A stretch of DNA of 64,000 bases from Kitasatospora paranensis (GCF_039544005.1 NZ_BAABKV010000001.1:1426001-1490000), one strand, 5' to 3'; counted from the first letter of the stretch, positions 8,279 to 18,078 are shown. Notes: generated by a model not told the origin, from the sequence alone. Numbers and translations: made by a program.

Positions 8279-9358
8279 ATGGACCTCAGCCTCTTCTTCT
8301 TCGCCGACAGCGCCACCACCGGGGACCAGTACCGGCTGCTGCTGGACAGCGCCCGCTTCGCCGACACCCACGGCTTTCGGGCCGTGTGGACGCCGGAGCG
8401 GCACTTCCACAGCTTCGGCGGCCAGTACCCGAATCCCTCGCTGACCGGCGCCGCGCTGGCCGCCGTGACCGAGCGGGTGGCGATCCGGGCCGGCAGCGTG
8501 GTCGCCCCGCTGCACCATCCGGTCCGCATCGCCGAGGAGTGGTCCGTCGTCGACAACATGTCCGGCGGTCGCGTGGGGGTCTCCTTCGCCTCCGGCTGGC
8601 ACGCCGGGGACTTCGTGCTCCGGCCGGACAACTTCAAGGACCGCAAGAACATCATGGTCGAGACGGCCGATACGGTGCAGCGGCTCTGGCGGGGCGAGGA
8701 GGTCGAGTTCGACGACGCCGAGGGCGAGCGACGTGCCGTCCGGCTGTTCCCGCGCCCGATCCAGCCCGAACTGCCGGTGTGGATCACGGCCGCCGGCTCC
8801 CCGCAGACCTTCCGGATCGCGGGCCGGCTGGGCACGGGCGTGCTGACCCACCAGCTCGGCCAGGACCACGATGCGCTGGGGCGCAACATCGCGACCTACC
8901 GGGAGGCGCTCGCCGACGAGCACGGCGCCCGGGCCCGCGGCCACGTGGCGCTGATGCTGCACACCATGCTCGGCGAGGATCGCGAGCAGGTGCGCGAACT
9001 GGTCCGTGAACCGCTGACCGGGTACCTGCGCAGCTCGATGGACCTCATCGCGGCGGATCCGGCCGCCCCGGGGCCGGACGGCTTCGACCTGAACCGGATC
9101 CCCTCCCGGGACCGGGAGTTCATGCTCGCCCGCTCCTTCGACCGCCTCTTCACCGGTGCCGGCCTCTTCGGCACGGTCGACGACGGTGTCCGGGTGGTCC
9201 GCAGGCTCGCCGCGATGGGGGTGGACGAGATCGCGTGCCTCATCGACTTCGGCGTGGGCCGCGAGGACGTGCTGCGCTCGCTCCACTACCTCGACGCACT
9301 GCGAGCACGGGTGGCCGGCCCGGACGGTGCGGAGAGCCCGGACGGCGCGGAGGGCTGA
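8279..9358 (+). CDS. Luciferase-like (LLM class) flavin-dependent monooxygenase, BtrO-like
   Basis: A 359-residue TIM-barrel flavin monooxygenase of the natural-product LLM subfamily (MupA/BtrO type). Typical elements are WTPERHFHSFGGQYPNPS near residue 40, LHHPVRIAEEWSVVDNMSGGRV and GVSFASGWHAGDF for FMN and substrate, and PVWITAAGSPQTF. BtrO hydroxylates the acyl chain of ACP-bound gamma-aminobutyrate in butirosin synthesis; a carrier-bound substrate fits this operon. GAGGA (8266-8270) is 8 bases before the ATG. The enzyme needs reduced FMN, but no flavin reductase of the BtrV type is present in the window, so a host reductase would serve. Confidence 0.85.
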   Translation: MDLSLFFFADSATTGDQYRLLLDSARFADTHGFRAVWTPERHFHSFGGQYPNPSLTGAALAAVTERVAIRAGSVVAPLHHPVRIAEEWSVVDNMSGGRVGVSFASGWHAGDFVLRPDNFKDRKNIMVETADTVQRLWRGEEVEFDDAEGERRAVRLFPRPIQPELPVWITAAGSPQTFRIAGRLGTGVLTHQLGQDHDALGRNIATYREALADEHGARARGHVALMLHTMLGEDREQVRELVREPLTGYLRSSMDLIAADPAAPGPDGFDLNRIPSRDREFMLARSFDRLFTGAGLFGTVDDGVRVVRRLAAMGVDEIACLIDFGVGREDVLRSLHYLDALRARVAGPDGAESPDGAEG

Positions 9359-9511
9359 ATCTGCGCGGCGGGCCGAGACTGCACGGCGGGCCCAGGCCGG
9401 CCGCGCCACTGCACAGCACAGCACGACAGGGCTGCGGCACCGCAGCCGACGACCGGGCGGGCCGGGCACCGTGGACCGGAGCCCGCACGCATCCACGAGA
9501 GGACGGCGCAC

Positions 9512-10926
9512 GTGTCCGCCGCATCGACCCCTGCGCGCACCGCAGACCCCAGCGAGCCCGCCGCCCCACGCCCCGCGGCCGCCGCACGGCCCGACCGGAC
9601 CGGGCCGCTGACCTGGGTCCAGCAGGAGTGGCTGCCCGAGCAGCCCGACGCCCAGAAGTCCTCGCACGAGGACAACCAGTTCCGGCAGCTGGACATCGCC
9701 CCGCTGGGGCTCGGCCCGGTGCGCAGCGCGGTCCGCGCGGTCCTCGCCCGCCACGAGGTCCTCCGGAGCCGCATCGTGGGCCTCGGACCGCAGGCCCACC
9801 AGGCCGTGGATCCGGTCGATCCCGGCTGGGAGCAGGTCCTGGAGACCACGGCCCTCGACGTGTGGGACGCGGCCGTGGCGGCGGCCCGCCGGACGTCGTT
9901 CCGGCTTTCCCGGCAGTGGCCCCTCACCCTGCTGGCCGGCACGGAGGACAGACACGGACGGGTCTCCCGGATCGCGATGGTGGTCGACCACTGGGCCGCC
10001 GACGGCCTGGGGGTGGTCGCGCTGCTCGACGATCTCACCGCGGCGCTGCAGGCCGCGGCGCTCGGCGTCGAGTGGATCCCCGCAGGCCCGGTGGAACAGC
10101 CGATCGACCTCGCCCTCTGGGAGTCGGCCACCCCCGCGGGCGCCGACCACCTGGAACGGTCGGTGGCCTACCGGCGGCAGCAGTTCGAACGCCTGAAGCG
10201 GGGCCTCGGGGACCACCGGCCCAGCCCCGGGGGTGGCCCGCTGCCGGGCGGGACCCGGTTGGGCTTCCCGGGCTGCACGCTGACCTCCGTCCGGCTCGCC
10301 GAGGCCGCGACGGTCGTCGCCGACCGGCTTCGGGTGCCCGCCGCCGCGGTCTTCCTCGCCGCGTTCAGCACCGCGATCGGCGCCGCCGAACAGGTCGGCA
10401 TCGTCGGCACCTTCATGTTGTCGGCCAACCGGCTCACCCCGGCCGCGCTGCGCTCGGTCCGCAACGCGGTGATGTCCGCGCCCGTCGTGCTGGCCGTCTC
10501 CCCGCCCGGGGCTTCGCCGAGACGGTGGTGAATGCCGCCGCCCAGCAGTTGCAGGGCCTCCGGTACGCCAACACCGCTCCCCATCTGAAGCACGCCGTCA
10601 CCGAGGAGGTCCTCGGCGATCTGCGGCACAGCGGGGTCGCGAGTGCGATCTTCAACTTCATGCCGGAGTCCGCACTGCGGGGCGACCGGGTGCCGGCGAT
10701 CGTGCGGGACGCCCCCTGCGACGTCATCGAGCCGATGCCCGTCCGGGGGACGGCCGCCGAACGGATGGTGATGGTCACCCTGCGGGAGGACCGGGTGACC
10801 ATCACCCTGCGCTGGCGCGAAGACACCAGCTGGCAGCAGCACGCGGAGCCGATGCTCCGGTACACCGCGGACCTCGTCCTGCACGAGGCCGCCCCGGGGC
10901 CCCGCCCGCCGGTGTTCGGAGGCTGA
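9512..10926 (+). CDS. Stand-alone NRPS condensation-domain protein (frame broken)
   Basis: Restored length is 471 residues, a single condensation domain with no adenylation or carrier domain. The His motif reads DHWAADG: the catalytic second His and the Asp-Gly are kept, the first His is Asp. Free C domains join a carrier-bound acyl group to an amine or alcohol, so it probably releases or couples the ACP-bound product, a role played by BtrH in butirosin. GTG 9512 follows GAGAGGA by 8 bases. The frame changes at the GGGG run 10508-10511, which lacks one G; unrestored, translation ends at 10531 and the C-terminal 130 residues are separated. Last gene of the operon. Confidence 0.8.
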
Positions 10927-10935
10927 GCCGATCGG

Positions 10936-11159
10936 GGACCGAGTCGCTCCGATACCGAGACATGCGGGGACCGAGCCGCGCGGAAGCCGAGTCTCGCGGG
11001 CGCCGATCACTCCGGGAACGAGTCGCTCCGGGAACGAGTCGCTCCGGGAACGAGTCGCTCCGAGACCGAGGCATTCGAGGGCCGAGGTATCCGGCAGCGG
11101 AGGGATTCGGCAACCGAGGAGGTCGGTGACCGAGGCATCCGGCCACCGAGGCAGTCCGC
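10936..11159. repeat. 16-bp tandem repeat array (14 units)
   Basis: Fourteen consecutive 16-base units fill the gap between the converging condensation and TetR genes. Three units (about 11014-11061) are identical: GGGAACGAGTCGCTCC. The others diverge but keep a CCGAG core and a CCGG end in phase. Sixteen is not a multiple of three, all frames are interrupted or arginine-rich, and there is no spacer, so it is neither coding nor CRISPR. Confidence 0.85.
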
Positions 11160-11180
11160 CTCCGTGCCGTGCCCCCCACC

Positions 11181-11834
11181 TCAGCGGCGGCCGACCTCCG
11201 GCGGCAGACCCCCCAGCGCACGCCAGACCAGAGCGGCGGTGCGGGCGGGCCAGTCGGGCGGAGCCGGGTCTCCGGCGAGCGCGCGGCCGTACCAGCTGCC
11301 GGTGCACATGGTCAGCGCCACCTCCAGGTCGGCGTCCGCGGCGAGGAGGCCGCTCCGCTGCGCCTCCTGCAGGACGGCGAGCAGCCGGCTGCGGCGCGGC
11401 GCGATGACGCGCGCCCGGTAGCGGGCCGCGACGGCGGGATCCGTGGTCTCCTGCAGCATCGTCCCGACCAGTGAGAGCCGTCCGGGGCGGGAGACGCCGC
11501 GCCGGAAGTCCGCCAGCTCGGCCACGAGAGCGGCGAAGAGCTCCGCAGCAGGACCGTCGAACGCCCCGGACGCACAGGGCCCACCGGATGGCCCGCCGGC
11601 GCCCGCGTCGTCCTCGATCGCCGCGACGGCCGCCGCGGCCAACTCCGCCTTGCCCGCCCACCGCCGGTAGAGCGCCTGCCGGGTGGTGCCGGCCTCCTGC
11701 GCCACCGCCGCCAGGGACATCCGCTCGTAGCCGAAGACGGACAGGTGGCGCCCGGCGACGGCGAGGATCCGGGCATCGATGCCGGCGTCACGGACGCGGC
11801 CCACGCGACCGGGGTTCGGGTTCGGGTTCGACAT
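11181..11834 (-). CDS. TetR-family transcriptional regulator
   Basis: A 217-residue regulator. The N-terminal helix-turn-helix (about residues 15-60) contains RILAVAGRHLSVFGYERMSLAAVAQEAGTTRQALYRRW-type sequence, here in shortened view: MSLAAVAQEAGTTRQALYR; the remainder is a TetR_C-like ligand domain. ATG 11834 is preceded by GAGGAG, 3 bases upstream, which decides it over the in-frame ATG at 11855. It is divergent from the monooxygenase-globin gene, and an inverted repeat lies between them, so it probably represses that gene and itself. Its 3' end faces the biosynthetic operon across the tandem array, so a link to the cluster is possible but not shown. Confidence 0.9.
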   Translation of the reverse strand: MSNPNPNPGRVGRVRDAGIDARILAVAGRHLSVFGYERMSLAAVAQEAGTTRQALYRRWAGKAELAAAAVAAIEDDAGAGGPSGGPCASGAFDGPAAELFAALVAELADFRRGVSRPGRLSLVGTMLQETTDPAVAARYRARVIAPRRSRLLAVLQEAQRSGLLAADADLEVALTMCTGSWYGRALAGDPAPPDWPARTAALVWRALGGLPPEVGRR

Positions 11835-11843
11835 CGGCTCCTC

Positions 11844-11874
11844 ATTCCAATCCACAGCTGTATTGTATTGGAAT
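11844..11874. promoter_or_regulatory. Candidate TetR operator (inverted repeat)
   Basis: ATTCCAAT (11844-11851) and ATTGGAAT (11867-11874) form a perfect inverted repeat spaced by 15 bases, around an ACAGCTGT palindrome. It is an AT-rich island between two divergent starts, the usual place of a TetR-family operator. Confidence 0.6.
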
Positions 11875-11916
11875 GACCGCCGTCACGGCACCGTCGATCG
11901 CATCGAGGGGTACACC

Positions 11917-12677
11917 ATGATCGTCGAGTACATCCGCTACCGGGTCCCGTCGGAGCGGCACGCAGCGTTCGAGTCCGCCTACGGCCGGGCCGCGGTCCCG
12001 CTGGGCACGGCGCCGCAGTGCGTGGAGTACGAGCTCACCCGCTGCACCGACGAACCCGAGTGCTACGTGCTGCGCATCGTCTGGACATCGGCCGACGACC
12101 ACACCACCGGCTTCCGGGGCAGCCCGGTCTTCCAGGACTTCCTCGCCGAGATCCGCCCCTACATCGCGGACATCGAGGAGATGCGCCACTACGAGCACAC
12201 CGGCGTGGCCGGCCGGGGAGGGTCCGTCCCGACCCTGTACGCGTGGGCCGGCGGCGCCGAGGCCTTCGAGCGGCTCACCGAGTGCTTCTACGCCCATGTC
12301 CTGAAGGACGATCTGATCGGGCCGCTGTTCGCCCACATGGATCCCGGGCACCCGCGCTTCGTCGCGATGTGGCTCGCCGAGGTCTTCGGCGGCCCCGCCC
12401 GCTACACCGCCGAACGGGGCGGCTACTCCCACATGCTGGGGCAGCACCTGGGCAAGGCCATCACCGAGCCGCAGCGCCGCCGCTGGATCGGTCTGCTGCT
12501 CGACGCCGCGGACGAGGTCCGGCTGCCCGCCGACCCGGAATTTCGCGCCGCCTTCGTCGGCTATCTGGAGTGGGGTACCCGGCTGGCACTCAGCAACTCG
12601 CAGCCCGGGGCCCGGCCCGTCACCACCGCACCCGTCCCGCACTGGGGCTGGGGGTCGCCCCGCCGTACCGGTCCTGA
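11917..12677 (+). CDS. Antibiotic biosynthesis monooxygenase-truncated hemoglobin fusion (frame broken at the end)
   Basis: Residues 1-95 are an ABM-type dimeric alpha/beta barrel (MIVEYIRYRVPSERHAAFESAY start, YVLRIVWTSADDH strand). Residues 105-253 are a group II truncated hemoglobin: FYAHVLKDDLIGPLFAHM, WLAEVFGGPARYT, and a C-terminal PHWGWG. Such fusions are common in actinobacteria; an oxygen or NO-linked oxidation is inferred, the substrate is unknown. The run GGGGG at 12650-12654 lacks one G. Restored, the protein ends WGWGVAPPYRS at TGA 12675-12677 with 253 residues, the normal globin end; unrestored, it runs to 12822 into msrA. Probably controlled by the divergent TetR. Confidence 0.85.
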
Positions 12678-12758
12678 CCGGTCAGCACGCGAGGGGCGGG
12701 GCCGCCGCCCGCGTACGCTCGGCGGCAGACCGGAGAACGATCCGACAGGGAGAGGACC

Positions 12759-13262
12759 ATGGCGCAGAGCACGGAGAAGGCAGTACTGGCGGGCGGGTGT
12801 TTCTGGGGGATGCAGGACCTGATCCGCAAGCAGCCCGGCGTCACCGCGACCCGTGTGGGGTACTCGGGCGGCTCGACGCCGAACGCCACCTACCGCAACC
12901 ACGGGTCGCACGCCGAGGCCGTGGAGATCGAGTTCGACCCCGCGCGGACGACGTACCGGGATCTCCTGGAGTTCTTCTTCCAGATCCACGACCCCACGAC
13001 GAAGAACCGCCAGGGCAACGACATCGGCGCCAGCTACCGGTCGGCGATCTACTACGCCGACGACCGGCAGCGCACCACGGCGCTCGACACCATCGCCGAC
13101 GTCGAGGCGAGCGGCCTGTGGCCGGGCAGCGTGGTCACCGAGGTGGAGCCGCTCGGCGACTTCTGGGAGGCCGAGCCCGAGCACCAGGACTACCTGGAGC
13201 GCATTCCCGACGGCTACACCTGCCACTTCCCCCGCCCGGGCTGGAAGCTGCCGCGCCGCTGA
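12759..13262 (+). CDS. msrA: Peptide methionine sulfoxide reductase MsrA
   Basis: A 167-residue MsrA that reduces the S-epimer of methionine sulfoxide in free and protein-bound methionine. The catalytic cysteine is in GGCFWG (residues 12-17); [18 protein letters not shown] and [14 protein letters not shown] are the conserved substrate-pocket segments. Only one further Cys is present late in the chain ([10 protein letters not shown]), the likely resolving residue. GGGAGAGGA precedes ATG 12759. It stands alone between the globin fusion and a hairpin; a shared oxidative-stress theme with the upstream globin is possible but not shown. Confidence 0.95.
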   Translation: MAQSTEKAVLAGGCFWGMQDLIRKQPGVTATRVGYSGGSTPNATYRNHGSHAEAVEIEFDPARTTYRDLLEFFFQIHDPTTKNRQGNDIGASYRSAIYYADDRQRTTALDTIADVEASGLWPGSVVTEVEPLGDFWEAEPEHQDYLERIPDGYTCHFPRPGWKLPRR

Positions 13263-13263
13263 A

Positions 13264-13280
13264 CGGACAGGTCCTGTCCG
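13264..13280 (+). terminator. Short hairpin after msrA
   Basis: CGGACAG and CTGTCCG form a 7-bp stem with a three-base loop, two bases after the msrA stop. No T-run follows, as usual in actinomycetes. Confidence 0.45.
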
Positions 13281-13501
13281 GGCCGGCGGGCGCCGACGGC
13301 GGGGCGGGCCGACCGGTCCGGGCGGGCGGCGTCCCGTTCGGCCGGGCCCGGGCCGGAGCCGGGAAGTGACCTTCTGCCCTGGCCCGCGGACGCCGTGGCC
13401 GGGAGGCTGGAAGGCTAACCTCCGGCCCGGCCGACCGCCGGACGAGGGAGGAGATCCGAGACACCGGCGGAGCGGACGGGGGCGCGCGCGGAGCCGGTCA
13501 A

Positions 13502-14933
13502 AACACGGTCATCCGCCACCACCTGGAGCCGGCCGCCGACGCCGCCGAACACCTCCTCACCGTGGTCAACGCGCAGTCGGCCGCCCAGCGCGCCCATCTG
13601 CTGACCGGCGACCCGCAGTACCTCACGGAGCTCGACGCCGGGGCGGGCGCGGCCGCCGAGACCTTCGCCGAACTCAACCGGCAGGCGACCGCGGTCGCGG
13701 GCCTGCACCTCGACCTCGCGCGGCTGGAGCACGACCTGGCGTCCTGGCTCGCCGTCCTGCGGGCACCGGTCCCGGCACCCGCCGCTCCGGTCCCCGCCGC
13801 TCCGACGCCCGCCTCCCCGGTGCCGTCCGCGGCCGCCACCGCAGCCACCACCGAGGCCGCCGCCGAGGCCGTCCGCGCCGCCGACCCGGCTCCCCTCCTC
13901 GCGGGCACGGCGCGCATCGCCGACGGCGTGGCCGCGGAGAAGCAGCGCCTCCAGGCCGCGACCTCCTCGGACCGCACCCGGATGATGGTCCTCGTCGGCG
14001 CGCTCACGGCCGTGCTGCCGGCGCTGGTCGGCGTGCTGGTCGTGCTGGGGCTGCGGCGGCTCGCGCGGCCCCTCGCCGACCTGGAGCGACAGGTCCGGGA
14101 GGCCGCGCACGGCGACCTGACCGCTCCCGTGGTCGACGGGTCGGCCCGGCCCGGCCTGCTGCGCGGGCTCTTCGCGGAACTCGAAGGGATCCGCGGCCTG
14201 ATGACGGAACTGCGATGGGACGCCCGGCGGGACCAGGAGGCGCTCGACCAGCACGGCGAGGCGGCCGTCGCGGTCTTCGAGTTCCTGGTGGCGCACTCCG
14301 AGCCCGGGCCGGGGGTCGACGCGCACGGGTACCTGGTCGCCGCCGAGGGTCTGGTCGCCGGGGACTTCTGTGACGTCCTCGCACTGCCGGACGGCAGGAC
14401 CGCCCTCGTCCAGGGCGACGCCTCGGGCCATGGCGTGCAGGCCGGGCTCGCCGGGGCCGCGGCCAAGGCCGGGGTGTCGGGCGCGCTGCGGCTCGGTCAC
14501 GGCCCGCAGGTCGCGGTCGAGGCGGCGTGGGGTGCCCTCGCGGACGAGGACGAGAGGTTCGTCACGCTCGCGGTCGCCGTCCTGGATCCGCGGGCCGGGA
14601 CGGTCGAGTGGGTCAACGCCGGCCATGAGCCGCCCGTGCTGCGACGGGCGGACGGCGCCGTCGAGCGGCTCGACGGCACCGGCCCCCTGGTCAGTTCGAT
14701 GATCGACCCGGCCGACCGGCCGTGGACGACCGCCCGGACCGCGAGAGCCCCCGGCGACCTGCTGGTCCTCGCCACCGGAGTTCGGCGGCGGACGGCTCGA
14801 AGCGGCGCTGGCCGCCGCCCGCCCCGTCGATCCGGCCACCGCCGTCTCCACCCTGTACCTGGCGGCCGACCGGCACGGCATCGACTGGCAGCGCGACGAC
14901 ATCACCATCCTCGCCGCGGCGCCCACCGCCTGA
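13502..14933 (+). pseudogene. SpoIIE/RsbU-type PP2C phosphatase with CHASE3-like sensor, damaged at both ends of its reading frame
   Basis: The readable parts are an extracytoplasmic CHASE3-like segment (AQSAAQRAHLLTGDPQYL), a transmembrane helix (MMVLVGALTAVLPALVG), a HAMP-like stretch (RPLADLERQVREAAHGDL) and a SpoIIE phosphatase domain with AGDFCDV and GDASGHGVQAGLAG metal-binding motifs. Two defects are not simple one-base losses. No ATG or GTG lies before the first sensor residues and the expected first membrane helix is absent; and at 14776 the frame moves forward, with the usual TDGLTEAR segment missing before EFGGGRLEAAL. The end is TGA 14931-14933. It is either a real pseudogene or a larger assembly gap. 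Bases 13281-13501 upstream hold nothing else. Confidence 0.65.
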
Positions 14934-15065
14934 ACCGCCACCCCCGCCACCCCGCCACCGGCCGGTCACCGGGTCGACGGGACACGCCGGCCGGCCGTCC
15001 CTTCCGGGCGGCGGCGCGGCGCCCCGCCGGACGGCGGGTTGATCCGGCCGTGGCAGGATGATCTG

Positions 15066-15665
15066 ATGTTCGAACAGAACAGCGAGGGGGCTGACGTGCG
15101 CCCTCTGCGTTCTCTCCCCGTACCCGAGCTGACCGACGGCACGACGGTGCTCCGGCAACCGTCGACCGCGGACGCCGCGACCGTCCTGGCCGGCACCCGC
15201 GACCCGCTGGTCCGCGAGTTCATGCAGGGCGTGATTCCCCATCAGGACCTCGACGCGGCCGCACGGTGGCTGGCCGACGTGCCCGCCCGGCTCTGGGCGC
15301 TGGACCGCGCCGCCTACTTCTCGGTGGCGTTCGCGGACGAAGGGCCGTCCGTGGGCTGGGCCGAGCTGGTCGACCTGCGTCCGGACGAGGGTGCCGCGGA
15401 GGCCGCGGTCTGGCTGCTGCCCGAGGCCCGGAGCATGCGAACGGCCACCTCGGCCCTGCGCCAGCTCTGCCGGTTCGGCTTCGAGCAGCTCGGGCTGGCC
15501 CGGATTGACGCGTACGCTGCGGCAGATAACATGCCAGTTCAGGTGGTTGGTGCATACATCGGCTTCCGCCGCGCCGGATTCCGCCCCGGGCTGTTCCGCA
15601 GCTCGCGGACCCACGCGCTGCACGATGCCGTTCACGCCACCCTGCTGCCTGACGACCTGTGCTGA
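15066..15665 (+). CDS. GNAT-family N-acetyltransferase
   Basis: A 199-residue GCN5-related acetyltransferase of the RimJ/RimL-like type. The opening ELTDGTTVLRQPSTADAATVLAG and the later EAAVWLLPEARSMRTATSALRQLCRF-type helix-strand pattern (here EAAVWLLPEARSMRTATSAL), followed by FGFEQLGLARIDAYAAADN, cover motifs A and B that bind acetyl-CoA. The substrate is not predictable. I place the start at ATG 15066 (MFEQ); an in-frame start at 15039 would add nine unlikely residues. The intergenic region before it has no clear promoter. The following gene begins an unrelated WD40 operon 75 bases later. Confidence 0.75.
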   Translation: MFEQNSEGADVRPLRSLPVPELTDGTTVLRQPSTADAATVLAGTRDPLVREFMQGVIPHQDLDAAARWLADVPARLWALDRAAYFSVAFADEGPSVGWAELVDLRPDEGAAEAAVWLLPEARSMRTATSALRQLCRFGFEQLGLARIDAYAAADNMPVQVVGAYIGFRRAGFRPGLFRSSRTHALHDAVHATLLPDDLC

Positions 15666-15740
15666 GGCCTGGTCACGAACACGGGGGTGTTCCGGTGGGG
15701 AAGCAAGCGACGGGGTGGCCCGTCGAGAAGGAGGACCGTG

Positions 15741-18037
15741 ATGTCGGGGGGAACCGGTGTTCCGGCTGCAGTGGCGGCGTCTGACGGACCGGGCGGGTCG
15801 CTGCGGCTCACGTCCGGCGACGCCGGAGCGGCCGCGGGACGGATCGAGCTGACGCTCGGCGCGACGGGAGAGCTCCGCGTCGAGCGGAGCGCCCCGGGCC
15901 GCCGCACCCTGCGGACCGGCCGGATCGACCGGGCCCTGCTGGCCCGGGTGCTCACCGCACTGGCCCAGGCCGCGCCCGGGACGGCCACCGCCGACGCAGC
16001 CGCGGACGCCCCCGGGCGCCGGCTGACCGTCACCGGCCTGCTGCCCGGCGGGGACAGCGCCTGGGACGACGCCTCCGGCACCCCGGTGCCGGGCATCGGC
16101 CACGCCCTCGGGATCCTCGCGGCGCAGGCCCTCGAACCCGCCGCCGCCGGACGGCTGCCCGCCGCGGTCGTGCGGGTGGACCAGCCGGCTCCCGAATCGG
16201 CCGGATCGGCCGGATCCGCGGACACCGGGGACACGGACGCCGGGCCCCGGCCCGCCGCGGCGGTCGGCACCGTCGCCGGCCGGCCCGCGTACGCGCTGGC
16301 CCGTCCCGGCGAGGGCTTCGGGCTGGCCGCGCTGGAGGATGCCGCCCCGCTCGGCGGGTCCGACACCGACTCCGGTGTGCTGCCCACCGCCGTCGCGCTC
16401 GGCACGGTGGAGGACCGTGAGCTGTTCGCCGTCGGCGGCGAGGACGGCGCCGTCCAGGTCTGGGACGCCGTCAGCGGCGAACTGCTGCACGGCACCGCGG
16501 GCGGCGAGGGGGCCCAGGTCGTCTCCGCCGGATTCGTCCAGGGTGTGCCGCTGGCCTTCTCGGCCGGCCGCGAGGGTGAGGTCCGCGCCTGGCACACCGA
16601 GGACGGCCGCGCGCTCGGCCTGCTGCCGGTCGGCGGACACGGCGCGGGGGCGCTGTGCCAGGCCCGCTGCGCCGACCTCGACCTGCTGGCCGCCGGCGGC
16701 GACGACGGCCTCGTCCGGGTCTGGGACGCCGCCACCGGCGAACAGCTCCACCTGCTGGTCGGTCACACCGACCGGATCACCGCGCTCGCCGTGCTCAGCC
16801 TCGGCAACCAGGCCCTGCTGGCCTCCGCCGGCCAGGACGGCACCGTCCGCCTCTGGGACCTGGCCACCGGCGGGCCGGTCGCCGTGCTCACCGGGCACTC
16901 CGGCTCGGTCACCGGGCTGGCCTTCGTGCCCGGCGACGGCGACCCCCGGCTCGCCTCCTGCGCGCTCGACGGCACTGTCCGGCTCTGGGACGTCTACACA
17001 GGGGCGGCGGTGCACGGCTGGCCGGCCGGCCAGGGCTGGCTCACCGCGCTGGCCGCCGTCCGCGTCGGCGGGCGCCCCGTCCTCGTCACCGGCGACGAGA
17101 ACGGCACCACCGTGCTCTGGGACGCGGCCTCGGGCACCCGGATCGGCGACTGCACCCCGCCGGGGGCTTCCCGGTCAACAGCGTGGCCGCCGCCGAGTGG
17201 GACGGCCGCCCGCGGCTCGCCGTCGGCCACGGCGACGGCACCCTCCGGATCTGGGACGCGGCCGACCGCACCGGGACCTGGACCGGCGCCCCCGACGGCG
17301 GGGCGGTGACCTCGGTGGCGTTCTGCCCCACCGGGGACCGGCCGGTGCTCGTCTGCGGCACCGCCGACGGCGCCGTCCGCTGCCTCGACCCGCGGACGGG
17401 CGCGCCGCTGTCGGTGCCGACCCCGCACGCCGGTGCGGTCTCCGGGCTGGCCTTCTGCGCCGCCGTCGAGGGCGGCACGGCCGTGCTGGTCTCGGCCGGG
17501 ACGGACGGCACCGTGCGGGTGCGCGAGGCACTCGGCGGGGCGCCGCTGCAACGGTTCACCGCCGACCCGGCCGGTGTCACGGCGCTGGCCGCGGGCCCGG
17601 TGGCCGGCCGGCGGACGGTGGTCACCGGCGGCCCCGACGGCGTGGTCCGGGTCTGGGACGCCGCCGAGGGGCGCTGCGAACGCGAACTGACCGGCCTGGC
17701 CGGCCCGGTCGAGGTCGTCTCGCTGGCGCCGCTGGGCGACCGCGAGGTGGTCACCGCCGGCGGCGCCGACGGCACCCTGCGGATCTGGGACGCCCGGGAC
17801 GGCGGCACCGTCGGCGAGTTCACCGGCGGCGGGGCCGCGGCACGCAGCGTGGCGCTCCAGGACCTCGACGGCGAGGCCCTGTTGGCGTCCGGCGACCAGC
17901 GTGCGACGCTCCGCCTGTGGCACGTGTCCAGCGGGGCACTGCTGAACGAGGCCGAGGTGGACCGCGTCCCGCTCGCGATCGCCTTCGGCGACGCCGGCCT
18001 GCACGTGGTCGGCCCGGACGGCGCGACCGCGCTCTGA
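15741..18037 (+). CDS. WD40-repeat beta-propeller protein (frame broken)
   Basis: Restored length is 765 residues. The first 210 residues are Ala/Gly-rich without a recognised domain; about twelve WD-type repeats follow, each ending like VWDAATG, LWDLATG, LWDVYTG or IWDARDG, enough for one or two propellers. No kinase, protease or signal peptide is seen. WD40 proteins are scaffolds; its place just before WXG100-like genes suggests a role with that island, but a terminator hairpin separates them. Strong Shine-Dalgarno GAAGGAGG precedes ATG 15741. One G is missing from the GGGGG run at 17162-17166; unrestored, the frame ends at 17309 and seven repeats are lost. Confidence 0.8.
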
Positions 18038-18051
18038 CCGGACGGCCGGGT

Positions 18052-18078
18052 CGTCCTCCGCCGGCGGGGCGGAGGACG
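18052..18078 (+). terminator. Hairpin terminator after the WD40 gene
   Basis: CGTCCTCCGCC and GGCGGAGGACG form a perfect 11-bp stem with a five-base loop, 15 bases after the stop codon. No T-run. Confidence 0.7.

Noticed and set aside
631..10511. Programmed ribosomal frameshifting in the biosynthetic genes
   Set aside because: The breaks lie in G/C runs without slippery heptamers and hit unrelated genes across the window in the same direction, so base loss explains them better.
10936..11159. CRISPR array
   Set aside because: The units are 16 bp, directly adjacent, without unique spacers, and there are no cas genes.
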